From: Elmis aenea
Lineage: Eukaryota; Arthropoda; Insecta; Coleoptera; Elmidae
NCBI GenBank assembly: GCA_947652605.1
Contig: OX393583.1
Coordinates: 7,791,222 to 7,855,221 of the forward strand
Direction of reading: 5' to 3'
Length of the DNA stretch: 64,000 bases
Numbering within the stretch: the first letter of the stretch is position 1; each line of letters opens with the position of its first letter. A program made the translations under genes and the position numbers. Positions 50,562 to 62,332 of this stretch are shown here, in pieces. The notes under the pieces are model-generated. The model saw only the letters and a program-made list of their open reading frames with translations. It was not told the DNA's origin and did no database searches.

Positions 50562-53500
50562 AAAAAATTAAAAATTTTGAAATTTTTTTTCGAAAACGGC
50601 TTGTTACATTCTGTTCAAATTTTAGCATGTTATAGAGTTGGTTTTTCTTAGTATGATGCCGTTTGTCTCAACTATTTTGAAATTTAATTTACAAAATTAT
50701 TCAAAAAATTAAAAATTTTGAAATTTTTTTTCGAAAACGGCTTGTTACATTTTGTTCCATTTTCAGCATGTTATAGAGTTTATTTTTTTAAGCATGATGC
50801 CGTTTGTCTCAACTATTTTGAAATTAAATTTACAAAATTATTCAAAAAATTAAAAATTTTGAAATTTTTTTTCGAAAACGGCTTGTTTCATTTTGTTCAA
50901 ATATTAGCATGTTATAGGGTTTGTTTTTCTTAGTATAATGCCATTTGTCTCAACTATTTTGAAATTTAATTTACAAAATTATTCTGAAAATTAAAAATTT
51001 TGAATTTTTTTTTCGAAAACGGCTTGTTACATTTTGTTCAAATTTTAGCATGTTATAGAGTTTGATTTTCTTAGTATAATGCCGTTTGTCTCAACAATTT
51101 TGAAATTTAATTTACAAAATTATTCAAAAAATTAAAAATTTTGAATTTTTTTTTCGAAAACGGCTTGTTACATTTTGTTCAAATTTTAGCATGTTATAGA
51201 GTTGGTTTTTCTTAGTATAATGCCATTTGTCTCAACAATTTTGAAATTTAATTTACAAAATTATTCAAAAAATTAAAAATTTTGGAAATTTTGAATTTTT
51301 TTTCGAAAACGGCTCGTTACATTTAGTTCCATTTTCAGCATGTTATAGAGTTTATTTTTCTAAGTATAGTGCCGTTTGTCTCAACTGTTTTGAAACTTAA
51401 TTTACAAAATTATTCAAAAAATTAAAAATTTTGAAATTTTTTTTCGAAAACGGCTTGTTTCATTTTGTTCAAATATTAGCATGTTATAGGGTTTGTTTTT
51501 CTTAGTATAATGCCATTTGTCTCAACTATTTTGAAATTTAATTTACAAAATTATTCTGAAAATTAAAAATTTTGAATTTTTTTTTCGAAAACGGCTTGTT
51601 ACATTTTGTTCAAATTTTAGCATGTAATAAAGTTTGATTTTCTTAGTATAATGCCGTTTGTCTCAACTATTTTGAAATTTAATTTACAAAATTATTCAAA
51701 AAATTAAAAATTTTGAAAATATTGAATTTTTTTTTGAAAACGGTTAGTTACATTTTGTTCCATTTTCAGCATGTTATAGAGTTTATTTTTCTAAGTATGA
51801 TGCCGTTTGTCTCAACTATTTTGAAATTTAATTTACAAAATTATTCAAAAAATTAAAAATTTTGAAATTTTTTTTCGAAAACGGCTTGTTACATTTTGTT
51901 CAAAATTTAGCATGTTATAGAGTTTGTTTTTCTTAGTATAATGCCGTTTGTCTCAACTATTTTGAAATTTAATTTACAAAATTATTCAAAAAATTAAAAA
52001 TTTTGAAAATTTTGAATTTTTTTTCGAAAACGGCTTGGTTCATTTGGTTCCGTTTTTAGCTTGTTATAGAGTTTATTTTTCTTAGTATAATGCCGTTTGT
52101 CTCAACTATTTTGAAATTCAATTTACAAAATTATTCAAAAAATTAAAAATTTTGAAATTTTTTTTCGAAAACGGCTTGTTACATTTTGTTCAAATTTTAG
52201 CGTGTTATAGAGTTAGTTTTTCTCAGTATAATGCCATTTGTCTCAACTATTTTGAAATTTAATTTACAAAATTATTCAAAAAATTAAAAATTTTGAAATT
52301 TTTTTTCGAAAACGGCTTGTTACATTTTGTTCAAATTTTAGCATGTTATAGAGTTGGTTTTTCTTAGTATGATGCCGTTTGTCTCAACTATTTTAAAATT
52401 TAATTTACAAAATTATTCAAAAAATTAAAAATTTTGAAATTTTTTTTCGAAAACGGCTTGTTACATTTTGTTCAAATTTTAGCATGTTATAGAGTTTGTT
52501 TTTCTTAGTATAATGCCGTTTGTCTCAACTATTTTGAAATTTAATTTACAAAATTATTCAAAAAATTAAAAATTTTGAAAATTTTGAATTTTTTTTCGAA
52601 AACGGCTTGGTTCATTTGGTTCCGTTTTTAGCTTGTTATAGAGTTTATTTTTCTAAGTATAATGCCGTTTGTCGCAACTATTTTGAAATTTAATTTACAA
52701 AATTATTCAAAAAATTAAAAATTTTGAAATTTTTTTTCGAAAACGGCTTGTTACATTTTGTTCAAATTTTAGCGTGTTATAGAGTTAGTTTTTCTCAGTA
52801 TAATGCCATTTGTCTCGACTATTTTGAAATTTAATTTACAAAATTATTCAAAAAATTAAAAATTTTGTAATTTTTTTTCGAAAACGGCTTGTTACATTTT
52901 GTTCAAATTTTAGCATGGTATAGAGTTTGTTTTTCTCAGTATAATGCCATTTGTCTCAACTATTTTAAAATTTAATTTACAAAATTATTCAAAAAATTAA
53001 AAATTTTGGAAATTTTAAATTTTTTTTCGAAAACGGCTTGTTACATTTGGTTCCGTTTTTAGCTTGTTATAGAGTTTATTTTTCTAAGTATAATGCCGTT
53101 TGTCTCAACTATTTTGAAACTTAATTTACAAAATTATTCAAAAAATTAAAAATTTTGAAATTTTTTTTCGAAAACGGCTTGTTTCATTTTGTTCAAATAA
53201 TAACATGTTATAGGGTTTGTTTTTCTTAGTATAATGCCATTTGTCTCAACTATTTTGAAATTTAATTTACAAAATTATTCTGAAAATTAAAAATTTTGAA
53301 TTTTTTTTTCGAAAACGGCTTGTTACATTTTGTTCAAATTTTAGCATGTAATAGAGTTTGATTTTCTTAGTATAATGCCGTTTGTCTCAACCATTTTGAA
53401 ATTTAATTTACAAAATTATTCAAAAAATTAAAAATTTTGAATTTTTTTTCGAAAACGGCTTGTTACATTTTGTTCAAATTTTAGCATGTTATAGAGTTGG

Positions 53501-54898
53501 TTTTTCTTAGTATAATGCCATTAGTCTCAACAATTTTGAAATTTAATTTACAAAATTATTCAAAAAATTAAAAATTTTGGAAATTTTGAATTTTTTTTCG
53601 AAAACGGCTCGTTACATTTAGTTCCATTTTCAGCATGTTATAGAGTTTATTTTTCTAAGTATAGTGCCGTTTGTCTCAACTGTTTTGAAACTTAATTTAC
53701 AAAATTATTCAAAAAATTAAAAATTTTGAAATTTTTTTTCGAAAACGGCTTGTTTTATTTTGTTCAAATATTAGCATGTTATAGGGTTTGTTTTTCTTAG
53801 TATAATGCCATTTGTCTCAACTATTTTGAAATTTAATTTACAAAATTATTCTGAAAATTAAAAATTTTGAATTTTTTTTTCGAAAACGGCTTGTTACATT
53901 TGGTTCAAATTTTAGCATGTAATAGAGTTTGATTTTCTTAGTATAATGCCGTTTGTCTCAACTATTTTGAAATTTAATTTACAAAATTATTCAAAAAATT
54001 AAAAATTTTGAAAATATTGAATTTTTTTTCGAAAACGGCTTGTTACATTTTGTTCCATTTTCAGCATGTTATAGAGTTTATTTTTCTAAGTATGATGCCG
54101 TTTGTCTCAACAATTTTGAAATTTAATTTACAAAATTATTCAAAAAATTAAAAATTTTGAAATTTTTTTTCGAAAACGGCTTGTTACATTTTGTTCAAAA
54201 TTTAGCATGTTATAGAGTTTGTTTTTCTTAGTATAATGCCGTTTGTCTCAACTATTTTGAAATTTAATTTACAAAATTATTCAAAATATTAAAAATTTTG
54301 AAAATTTTGAATTTTTTTTCGAAAACGGCTTGGTTCATTTGGTTCCGTTTTTAGCTTGTTATAGAGTTTATTTTTCTTAGTATAATGCCGTTTGTCTCAA
54401 CTATTTTGAAATTTAATTTACAAAATTATTCAAAAAATTAAAAATTTTGAAATTTTTTTTCGAAAACGGCTTGTTACATTTTGTTCAAATTTTAGCGTGT
54501 TATAGAGTTAGTTTTTCTCAGTATAATGCCATTTGTCTCAACTATTTTGAAATTTAATTTACAAAATTATTCAAAAAATTAAAAATTTTGAAATTTTTTT
54601 TCGAAAACGGCTTGTTACATTTTGTTCAAATTTTAGCATGTTATAGAGTTTGTTTTTCTTAGTATAATGCTATTTGTCTCAACTATTTTGAAATTTAATT
54701 TACAAAATTATTCAAAAAATTAAAAATTTTGGAAATTTTGAATTTTTTTTCGAAAACGGCTTGTTACATTTGGTTCCGTTTTTAGCTTGTTATAGAGTTT
54801 ATTTTTCTAAGTATAATGCCGTTTGTCTCAACTATTTTGAAATTTAATTTACAAAATTATTCAAAAAATTAAAAATTTTGAAATTTTTTTTCGAAAAC

Positions 54899-55211
54899 AG
54901 CTTTTACGATTTTGTTCAAATTTTAGTATGTTATAGAGTTTATTTTTCTTAGTATAATGCCGTTTGTCTCAACTATTTTGAAATTTAATTTACAAAGTTA
55001 TTCAAAAAATTAAAAATTTTGAAAATTTTCCTCGAAAACGGCTCATACGATTTTGTTCAAATTTTAGTATGTTATACAGTTTATTTTTCTTAGTATAATG
55101 CCGTTTGTCTCAACTATTTTGAAATTTAATTTACAAAGTTATTCAAAAAATTAAAAATTTTGAAAATGTATCTCGAAAACGGCTCTTACGATTTTGTTCA
55201 AATTATAGTAT
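54899..55211. repeat. Edge-type satellite left of the LINE
   Basis: At 54,899 the core pattern changes within one monomer to CTTTTACGATTTTG and TAGTATG, the edge subfamily. The last monomer is cut at 55,211 by the LINE and resumes at 59,569. Confidence 0.9.
55201..55211. repeat. LINE target-site duplication, left copy
   Basis: AATTATAGTAT here equals 59,558-59,568. Neighbouring satellite monomers read AATTTTAGTAT, so both copies share a private T-to-A change. This makes true duplication on insertion very likely. The leading A bases are ambiguous with the poly(A) tail. Confidence 0.9.
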
Positions 55212-55372
55212 ATTCACAGTTTGGCGTTCAAAGAGTGAACACGTATTGCTCCTAGAAAAGTGTCAGGTGTGCGCGAATTTAAAGGATAACATTCATCGCG
55301 AGTGTTATCCGGTGACCGGTAGGTCATAGTGCTATCGCGATAAAAAGAAGGGAATTAAAACGGCTTTTTACA
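55212..55372 (+). promoter_or_regulatory. LINE 5' UTR (probable internal promoter region)
   Basis: These 161 nt run from the insertion point to the ORF1 ATG. Jockey-type elements carry their promoter inside the transcribed 5' region. Here the start reads ATTCACAGTTTGG, which only loosely resembles an arthropod initiator (TCAGTY). No convincing downstream promoter element was found. The last 16 nt before the ATG (55,357-55,372) match the satellite at 15 of 16 positions. Confidence 0.5.
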
Positions 55373-56686
55373 ATGACGAACCTACAAAACAAGTTCTTAA
55401 GCGAAATAACAGCGCAATCTTCGCTAAATAATGAATGTACAGAGTGGATAGCTGAAAGAAAACAACTGCTACAAACTATTGAAAAACTGGAAAAAGAAAT
55501 GCAAGCGTTGAGAGATAACCTAAGCGTATTACAAAATACAAATCATGAGGAAAAAAATAAACAAAATGAACAAGTAATTCAATACTTTACAGACGAGGAA
55601 GAATTAAGCAAAGAAACAGACTGGATTGTGGAAAAACATAAAAAACGACGTATGCAATTTTCTCCGGAAATGGCTACGCAACAACAGATAAAAAAGAACG
55701 AAATAAAGGTACCGAGTGAACCGAAAAAAACAAAACCTCCACCAATAATAGTAGGGAAACTAGAAAAATATCAAGAAATGCACAAATATCTAAAAGAAAA
55801 TAACAACCCTAAGTTTCAAACAACCCTATTAAAGAGCGGAGACATAAAAATTAATGCTGAAGAAGAAAACGATTACAGAAGTATCACCAAAGCCTTAAAT
55901 CAAAGTAAGATAGAATGGTACTCGTTCGAAAATAAACAGACGAGGCCAATTAAAGTCATGGCTAGAAATATACATGCATCTTGGAGCGAAAACGAGGTAC
56001 TAGAAGACCTTAAAAATAAAAACTTCGCCATTATACAAGTAGCTCAATTACGGAGTAGGAAAGATAAAAGACCTCTCCCACTCTTCATGCTTACATTTGA
56101 AAAACAAGAAGATAGCAAGAAAATATACGAAATAAAAGAAATTTTGCATATGAGAGTGACAATAGAAGCGCTAAGAAGGTCAAACGTAATCCCACAATGT
56201 AAAAACTGCCAGGGATATGGGCACACCCAAAAATATTGCCGAAGAGAAGCGAGATGTGTGAAGTGCATCGGCAAACACCACACGAAAGACTGCCAGAAAC
56301 CAAAACAAAGCCATCCAAAATGCGTTAACTGCGGTGAAGCTCACCCGGCAATTTATAGGGGCTGTGTCGTCGCAACAGAGCTACAAAAAATGAGAAACAA
56401 TTCGAATCAGAAAAAAACAGAAACTAAGACCAGCGAAAATATAACAAGACAACTACAGCAAGTGCAATATTCACAAACCCAGGTGGGAAAAACATATGGG
56501 CAAATAGCTGGAAATACTAATGTAAACGTACAAGAGTCGCAAGAAGAAATGACGGTCAACCAAATGCTAACAAAGATAATCGAAAAATTGGATCAACAAG
56601 ATAGCATAAACAAGGCAATTTTAGAAAGAGTGAAAATACTAGAATTGGGTAGCACAAGGGGAGCCAACCAAAATAAACTAATATAA
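55373..56686 (+). CDS. LINE ORF1: gag-like nucleic-acid-binding protein
   Basis: An open frame of 437 codons, complete from ATG to TAA. Residues about 27-60 (ERKQLLQTIEKLEKEMQALR and on) are heptad-like and probably form a coiled coil. Residues 191-270 fit the domain that precedes the zinc knuckles in Jockey gag proteins (PRE_C2HC), starting RPIKVMARNIHASWSENEV. Residues 276-331 hold three CCHC knuckles: CKNCQGYGHTQKYC, CVKCIGKHHTKDC and CVNCGEAHPAIYRGC. In this family ORF1 binds element RNA and forms the ribonucleoprotein particle. The tail is polar and Gln-rich with a last predicted helix. No frameshift or stop is seen, so it may be translatable. The stop codon overlaps the ORF2 start as TAATG. 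Confidence 0.93.
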   Translation: MTNLQNKFLSEITAQSSLNNECTEWIAERKQLLQTIEKLEKEMQALRDNLSVLQNTNHEEKNKQNEQVIQYFTDEEELSKETDWIVEKHKKRRMQFSPEMATQQQIKKNEIKVPSEPKKTKPPPIIVGKLEKYQEMHKYLKENNNPKFQTTLLKSGDIKINAEEENDYRSITKALNQSKIEWYSFENKQTRPIKVMARNIHASWSENEVLEDLKNKNFAIIQVAQLRSRKDKRPLPLFMLTFEKQEDSKKIYEIKEILHMRVTIEALRRSNVIPQCKNCQGYGHTQKYCRREARCVKCIGKHHTKDCQKPKQSHPKCVNCGEAHPAIYRGCVVATELQKMRNNSNQKKTETKTSENITRQLQQVQYSQTQVGKTYGQIAGNTNVNVQESQEEMTVNQMLTKIIEKLDQQDSINKAILERVKILELGSTRGANQNKLI

Positions 56687-59361
56687 TGGGTGAAACGATA
56701 TGAGTACTCGAATGGAATGTCAACGGATTATTGCATAGACAACAAGAGCTGCAAGTAATACTTGATGAACAAAAAATAGATGTGTGTCTCCTTGCAGAAA
56801 CCCACTTAACTAATTAAACTTATGTAAGAATAAGAGGATACCAATTATACCACACGGTACATCCCCAAAACACAGCGAGGGGAGGTAGCGCAGTTATAAT
56901 TAAAAATAATATAACACATCACGAGGAAACAAAATATGCAACAAGCGAAATCCAGGCTACAGCAGTAACGGTGAAAACTAAGAAGCAATCAGTAACTTTT
57001 GCTGCAGCGTACTGCCCACCGAGATACAACCTAAAAAAAGAAAATTATCTAAGATTCCTCAGAAGCCTCGGGGAACGATTTATAATAGGTGGAGATTACA
57101 ACTCAAAAAATATTAACTGGGGATCAAGGTTAACTACAAGAAAAGGAAAGGAATTACATGACGCCATTGTGGAATATGGATGTGAATACCACTCAACAAA
57201 AAAACCAACATACTGGCCAACAGATGTACAAAAAATACCAGACCTATTACATTTCTTCATTACAAAAAAAATATCGGCAAATTATATAGATGTCGAGGAA
57301 GAATACGGCTTAAACTCGGATCATTCAGGAATAATTCTTACACTGAGTGAAACAGTTATTAAAAAAGAATCCAACCCAACATTAGTAAACAAATATACTG
57401 ATTGGGAAGGGTTTAAAGAAGAAATCAATAACAATATTGAATTATCAGTACCCTTAAGAACAACTGAACAGTTGGACGAAGAAACAGAAAACTTTATGAA
57501 AATCATACAGAAAGCAGCATGGAAAAACACTCCGCTCATCACAGGGAAAACAAGGGAAAACAACTACCCAAAGGAAATTCGTGAGCTAATTGCTGAAAAA
57601 AGAAAAGCGCGTAAACGTTGGCAACGCACAAGAGCACCTACCGATAAGACAAGTTTAAATAATCTTAGTCAACAACTGAAGAGGGAGATACAGAAGTGCA
57701 AAAATGAAAGTTTTAGTACTTATATGAAAGGGCTATCGGCTGAAAAAAAGACGGAGTACTCACTATGGAGAGCTACGAAAAAACTGAAGAGACCAGCTTT
57801 ACAAGTACCACCTATAAGGAGTGAAGAAGGTAGATGGGCGAAAAGCGATGAACATAAAGCTGAACTATTCGCAGATCACCTGGAACAAACATTTAAACCT
57901 AATGAACAATATACTCGTGAGAGTGTAAATAATACAGATCAGCTGCTGCTACCACGGGAGGGTGGGGAGGAGATCCCACTGGTAACACCAAAGGAGGTTG
58001 AGAATGACATCAAAAACAATATTAACTCGAGAAAAGCCCCAGGTTTCGACCTTATAACAGGTCTAACTCTCAAACAACTCCCTAGAAAGGGGATTGTAAA
58101 ACTAACAAACCTAATAAACGCTACCTTTAGGCTGAAACACGTACCAAAAATCTGGAAAATAGCAGAAGTAATAATGATCCAAAAGCAGGGAAAACCACCA
58201 CATGAAGTTACCTCGTATAGATCGATCTCGTTGCTACCCGTTATCTCCAAACTCTTTGAAAAATTGCTCTTAAAGCGAATGAAGATCATAATCGAAAGAA
58301 AAAATATCATACCAACTCATCAATTTGGATTCCGAGAGGAACACTCTACAATAGACCAAGTACACAGAGTCACAGATCTGATAGAAAAAGCTCTAGAAGA
58401 AAAGAAAATATGTGCTGCAATTTTCCTAGACGTCAAACAAGCTTTTGATAAGGTCTGGCATAAAGGGCTAATGATTAAACTGCAAACGTTATTACCAGGG
58501 CAGTATTGCCAAATACTAAAATCCTATATCTCAGGAAGACTATTCAGAATAAAGCAGGGAAATTATTATTCCGGGCTCAAAGACATAAAAGCAGGCGTTC
58601 CTCAAGGAAGCGTGCTAGGGCCAGTTTTATACCTCTTATATACCCACGATATTCCACAAACTAACGGCACCATAATAGCAACGTTCGCAGACGATACCAC
58701 AGTGTTAGCGGTAGAAGAAAACATCGTAGAAGCAACTAACAAGCTGCAGCAGGCCATAAACAAAATAAGCACATGGACAGAAAAATGGCGCATTAAGCTA
58801 AACGAAACGAAGTCGGTCCACGTCAATTTTACCAATCGTAAAACACATCACATCCCAATAAAAATTGGTAGCAACCGATTACCGCACTCAAACTCTGCAA
58901 AATACCTAGGAATGACACTGGATGCTAAGCTTCGATGGAGCGAACACGTGAAGAAGAAGAGAGAAGAACTAAACATAAAGTATAAAAAAATGAACTGGCT
59001 TCTGGGAAGCAAATCCCAACTATCAATGCGAAACAAAACCTTAGTATATAACCAGATACTGAAACCGGTCTGGACTTATGGAGCACAGCTCTGGGGCTGT
59101 GCGAGTAAAAGCAATATTAAAATCATACAAAAATTTCAGAACAAAGTGGTAAGGGGAATTGTAAATGCCCCATGGTACTGTCGAAACAATGATATCCATA
59201 AAGACCTTGGAGCCAATCATGTTACCGAGGAGATTAAGAAATCAGCCAAGAAGCACGAGGACCGACTACACCGGCACGTCAACGTGGAGGTAGTACAGCT
59301 TCTTGACAACGCTTCAATAGTGCGAAGGCTAAAACGAACTAAGCCGTTCGAACTTGTATAA
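56686..59361 (+). pseudogene. LINE ORF2: APE-type endonuclease and reverse transcriptase, two premature stops
   Basis: The start ATG overlaps the ORF1 stop by one base (TAATG). The full frame is 891 codons, a usual length for Jockey ORF2. Stops interrupt it at codon 6 (TGA, 56,701-56,703) and codon 44 (TAA, 56,815-56,817); from there it is open to 59,361. Endonuclease signs are WNVNGL, LLAETH, AYCPP (residues 108-112), GGDYNSKN (Asp137) and SDHSG (Asp212, His213). RT signs are KAPGFD (450-455), FLDVKQAFDKVWH with catalytic Asp582, AGVPQGSVLGP (636-646) and TFADDT with Asp669 and Asp670, followed by the KYLGMTLD thumb segment. The C-terminal part (WTYGAQLWGC, IIQKFQNKVVRGI) is typical of the clade, and no RNase H follows. 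The catalytic residues are intact; only the two nonsense codons look disabling. The enzyme would nick the target and copy element RNA into the genome. Confidence 0.93.
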
Positions 59362-59557
59362 GCTCGCTTGGTAGTGTAGTGTAGTGAAGTGGGCAGGCCA
59401 GGGACGTGCCCAAGTGGAAACCAGGAAATAGGACACACCGAGGGGAGGAGTTCTATTATTTCTAGTAACTAGTAGATTAAGATAGATTTAAGGTGCTCGT
59501 TAGTCAGTAGTAGCTTGACTAGTTGCATTTCAAAATTTAAAAAAAAAAAAAAAAAAA
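59362..59557 (+). other. LINE 3' UTR and poly(A) tail
   Basis: About 177 nt of 3' UTR follow the ORF2 stop. It contains a short GTAGTGTAGTGTAGTG run and ends in CAAAATTT followed by 21 A residues. No AATAAA signal was seen in this stretch. The A run passes directly into the target duplication. Confidence 0.9.
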
Positions 59558-62332
59558 AATTATAGTATGTTATACAGTTTATTTTTCTTAGTATAATGCC
59601 GTTTGTCTCAACTATTTTGAAATATAATTTACAAAGTTATTCAGAAAATTAAAAATTTTGAAAATTTTCCTCGAAAACGGCTCATACGATTTTGTTCAAA
59701 TTTTAGTATGTTATAGAGTTTATTTTTCTTAGTATAATGCCGTTTGTCTCAACTATTTTGAAATTTAATTTCCAAAGTTATTCAAAAAATTAAAAATTTT
59801 GAAAATTTTCCTCGAAAACGGCTCATACGATTTTGTTCAAATTTTAGTATGTTATAGAGTTTATTTTTCTTAGTATAATGCCGTTTGTCTCAACTATTTT
59901 GAAATTTAATTTACAAAGTTATTCAAAAAATTAAAAATTTTGAAAATTTTTCTCGAAAACGGCTCATACGATTTTGTTCAAATTTTAGTATGTTATAGAG
60001 TTTATTTTTCTTAGTATAATGCCGTTTGTCTCACTTATTTTGAAATTTAATTTACAAAGTTATTCAGAAAATTAAAAATTTTGAAAATTTTTCTCGAAAA
60101 CGGCTCATACGATTTTGTTCAAATTTTAGTATGTTATAGAGTTTATTTTTCTTAGTATAATGCCGTTAGTCTCAACTATTTTGAAATTTAATTTACAAAG
60201 TTATTCAAAAAATTTAAAATTTTGAAAATTTTTCTCGAAAACGGCTCATACGATTTTGTTTAAATTTTAGTATGTTATACAGTTTATTTTTCTTAGTATA
60301 ATGCCGTTTGTCTCAACTATTTTGAAAGTTAATTTACAAAGTTATTCAGAAAACTAAAAATTTTGAAAATTTTTCTCGAAAACGGCTCTTACGATTTTGT
60401 TCAAATTTTAGTATGTTATAGAGTTTATTTTTCTTAGTATAATGCCGTTTGTCTCAACTATTTTGAAATTTAATTTACAAAATTATTCAAAAAATTAAAA
60501 ATTTTGAAATTTTTTCTCGAAAACGGCTCTTACGATTTTGTTCAAATTTTAGTATGTTATAGAGTTTATTTTTCTTAGTATAATACCGTTTGTCGCAACT
60601 ATTTTGAAATTTAATTTACAAAGTTATTCAAAAAATTAAAAATTTTGAAAATTTTTCTCGAAAACGGCTCATACGATTTTGTTCAAATTTTAGTATGTTA
60701 TAGAGTTTATTTTTCTTAGTATAATGCCGTTAGTCTCAACTATTTTGAAATTTAATTTACAAAGTTATTCAAAAAATTTAAAATTTTGAAAATTTTTCTC
60801 GAAAACGGCTCATACGATTTTGTTTAAATTTTAGTATGTTATACAGTTTATTTTTCTTAGTATAATGCCGTTTGTCTCAACTATTTTGAAAGTTAATTTA
60901 CAAAGTTATTCAGAAAACTAAAAATTTTGAAAATTTTTCTCGAAAACGGCTCTTACGATTTTGTTCAAATTTTAGTATGTTATAGAGTTTATTTTTCTTA
61001 GTATAATGCCGTTTGTCTCAACTATTTTGAAATTTAATTTACAAAATTATTCAAAAAATTAAAAATTTTGAAATTTTTTCTCGAAAACGGCTCTTACGAT
61101 TTTGTTCAAATTTTAGTATGTTATAGAGTTTATTTTTCTTAGTATAATACCGTTTGTCGCAACTATTTTGAAATTTAATTTACAAAGTTATTCAAAAAAT
61201 TAAAAATTTTGAAAATTTTTCTCGAAAACGGCTCATACGATTTTGTTCAAATTTTAGTATGTTATAGAGTTTATTTTCCTTAGTATAATGCCGTTTGTCT
61301 CACTTATTTTGAAATTTAATTTACAAAGTTATTCAGAAAATTAAAAATTTTGAAAATTTTTCTCGAAAACGGCTCATACGATTTTGTTCAAATTTTAGTA
61401 TGTTATAGAGTTTATTTTTCTTAGTATAATGCCGTTTGTCTCACTTATTTTGAAATTTAATTTACAAAGTTATTCAAAAAATTAAAAATTTTGAAAATTT
61501 TCCTCGAAAACGGCTCATACGATTTTGTTCAAATTTTAGTATGTTATAGAGTTTATTTTTCTTAGTATAATTCCGTTTGTCTCAACTATTTTGAAATTTA
61601 ATTTACAAAGTTATTCAAAAAATTAAAAATTTTGAAAATTTTTCTCGAAAACGGCTTATACGATTTTGTTCAAATTTTAGTATGTTATAGAGTTTATTTT
61701 TCTTAGTATAATGCCGTTTGTCTCACTTATTTTGAAATTTAATTTACAAAGTTATTCAGAAAATTAAAAATTTTGAAAATTTTTCTCGAAAACGGCTCAT
61801 ACGATTTTGTTCAAATTTTAGTATGTTATAGAGTTTATTTTTCTTAGTATAATGCTGTTTGTCTCAACTATTTTGAAATTTAATTTACAAAGTTATTCAA
61901 AAAATTTAAAATTTTGAAAATTTTTCTCGAAAACGGCTCATACGATTTTGTTTAAATTTTAGTATGTTATACAGTTTATTTTTCTTAGTATAATGCCGTT
62001 TGTCTCAACTATTTTGAAAGTTAATTTACAAAGTTATTCAGAAAACTAAAAATTTTGAAAATTTTTCTCGAAAACGGCTCTTACGATTTTGTTCAAATTT
62101 TAGTATGTTATAGAGTTTATTTTTCTTAGTATAATGCCGTTTGTCTCAACTATTTTGAAATTTAATTTACAAAATTATTCAAAAAATTAAAAATTTTGAA
62201 ATTTTTTCTCGAAAACGGCTCTTACGATTTTGTTCAAATTTTAGTATGTTATAGAGTTTATTTTTCTTAGTATAATACCGTTTGTCGCAACTATTTTGAA
62301 ATTTAATTTCCAAAGTTATTCAAAAAATTAAA
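59558..62332. repeat. Satellite array, right edge subfamily
   Basis: It starts with the second half of the monomer interrupted by the LINE. About 19-20 monomers of about 141 bp follow, with the edge-type markers CTCATACGATTTTG and TAGTATG. A four-monomer (564-bp) higher-order unit is visible: GCCGTTAGTCTC at 60,161 and 60,725, and ATACCGTTTGTCGCAAC near 60,582, 61,147 and 62,275. Another copy of the unit lies at about 61.8-62.3 kb. Confidence 0.95.

Larger units (their letters stand above)
13382..54898. repeat. Core satellite array (about 41.5 kb, monomers mostly 141 and 149 bp)
   Basis: Core monomers differ from edge monomers at several sites: CGGCTTGTTACATTTTG, TTCAAATTTTAGCATG, GAGTTTGTTTTTCTTAG and TTACAAAATTATTC. 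Measured start-to-start distances near 13.4-14.7 kb are 141, 140, 149, 141, 141, 149, 141, 149 and 141 bp. The long form has an extra TTTTGAAAA-type insertion before the T run. Common variants are a GTTCCATTTTCAGCATG type, a GGTTCCGTTTTTAGCTTG type, a GTTTCATTTTG...GGGTTTG type and an AGCGTG...TTAGTTTTTCTCAG type, arranged in higher-order series. I estimate roughly 290 monomers. Short open frames through two monomers are by-products of the repeat and are not called as genes. Confidence 0.97.
55212..59557 (+). mobile_element. Jockey-clade non-LTR retrotransposon, nearly full length
   Basis: A single insertion of about 4.35 kb contains a 5' UTR, a gag-like ORF1, an endonuclease/reverse-transcriptase ORF2 and a 3' UTR ending in about 21 A residues (59,539-59,559, the last of which overlap the target duplication). 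It lies in one satellite monomer and is flanked by a duplication of about 11 bp. The clade call rests on ORF1 with three CCHC knuckles, an APE-type endonuclease, no RNase H domain after the RT, and the ORF2 C-terminal pattern. Its base composition is less AT-rich than the surrounding satellite. The clean ends and intact target duplication suggest a recent insertion, although ORF2 has two stops. Confidence 0.95.

Noticed and set aside
13382..54898. CENP-B box in the satellite monomer (TTTCGAAAACGGCTTGT)
   Set aside because: It begins with TTCG as required, but the essential A and CGGG positions of the box (TTCGNNNNANNCGGG) are not met in any monomer I read.
56971..59361. ORF2 starting at the GTG at 56,971
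   Set aside because: Homologous endonuclease sequence (WNVNGL, LLAETH) continues upstream in the same frame to the ATG at 56,686; the later start is only an effect of the two stops.
56044..59438. Antisense open frames within the LINE
   Set aside because: They are shadows of the sense ORF1 and ORF2 and have no recognisable domain.
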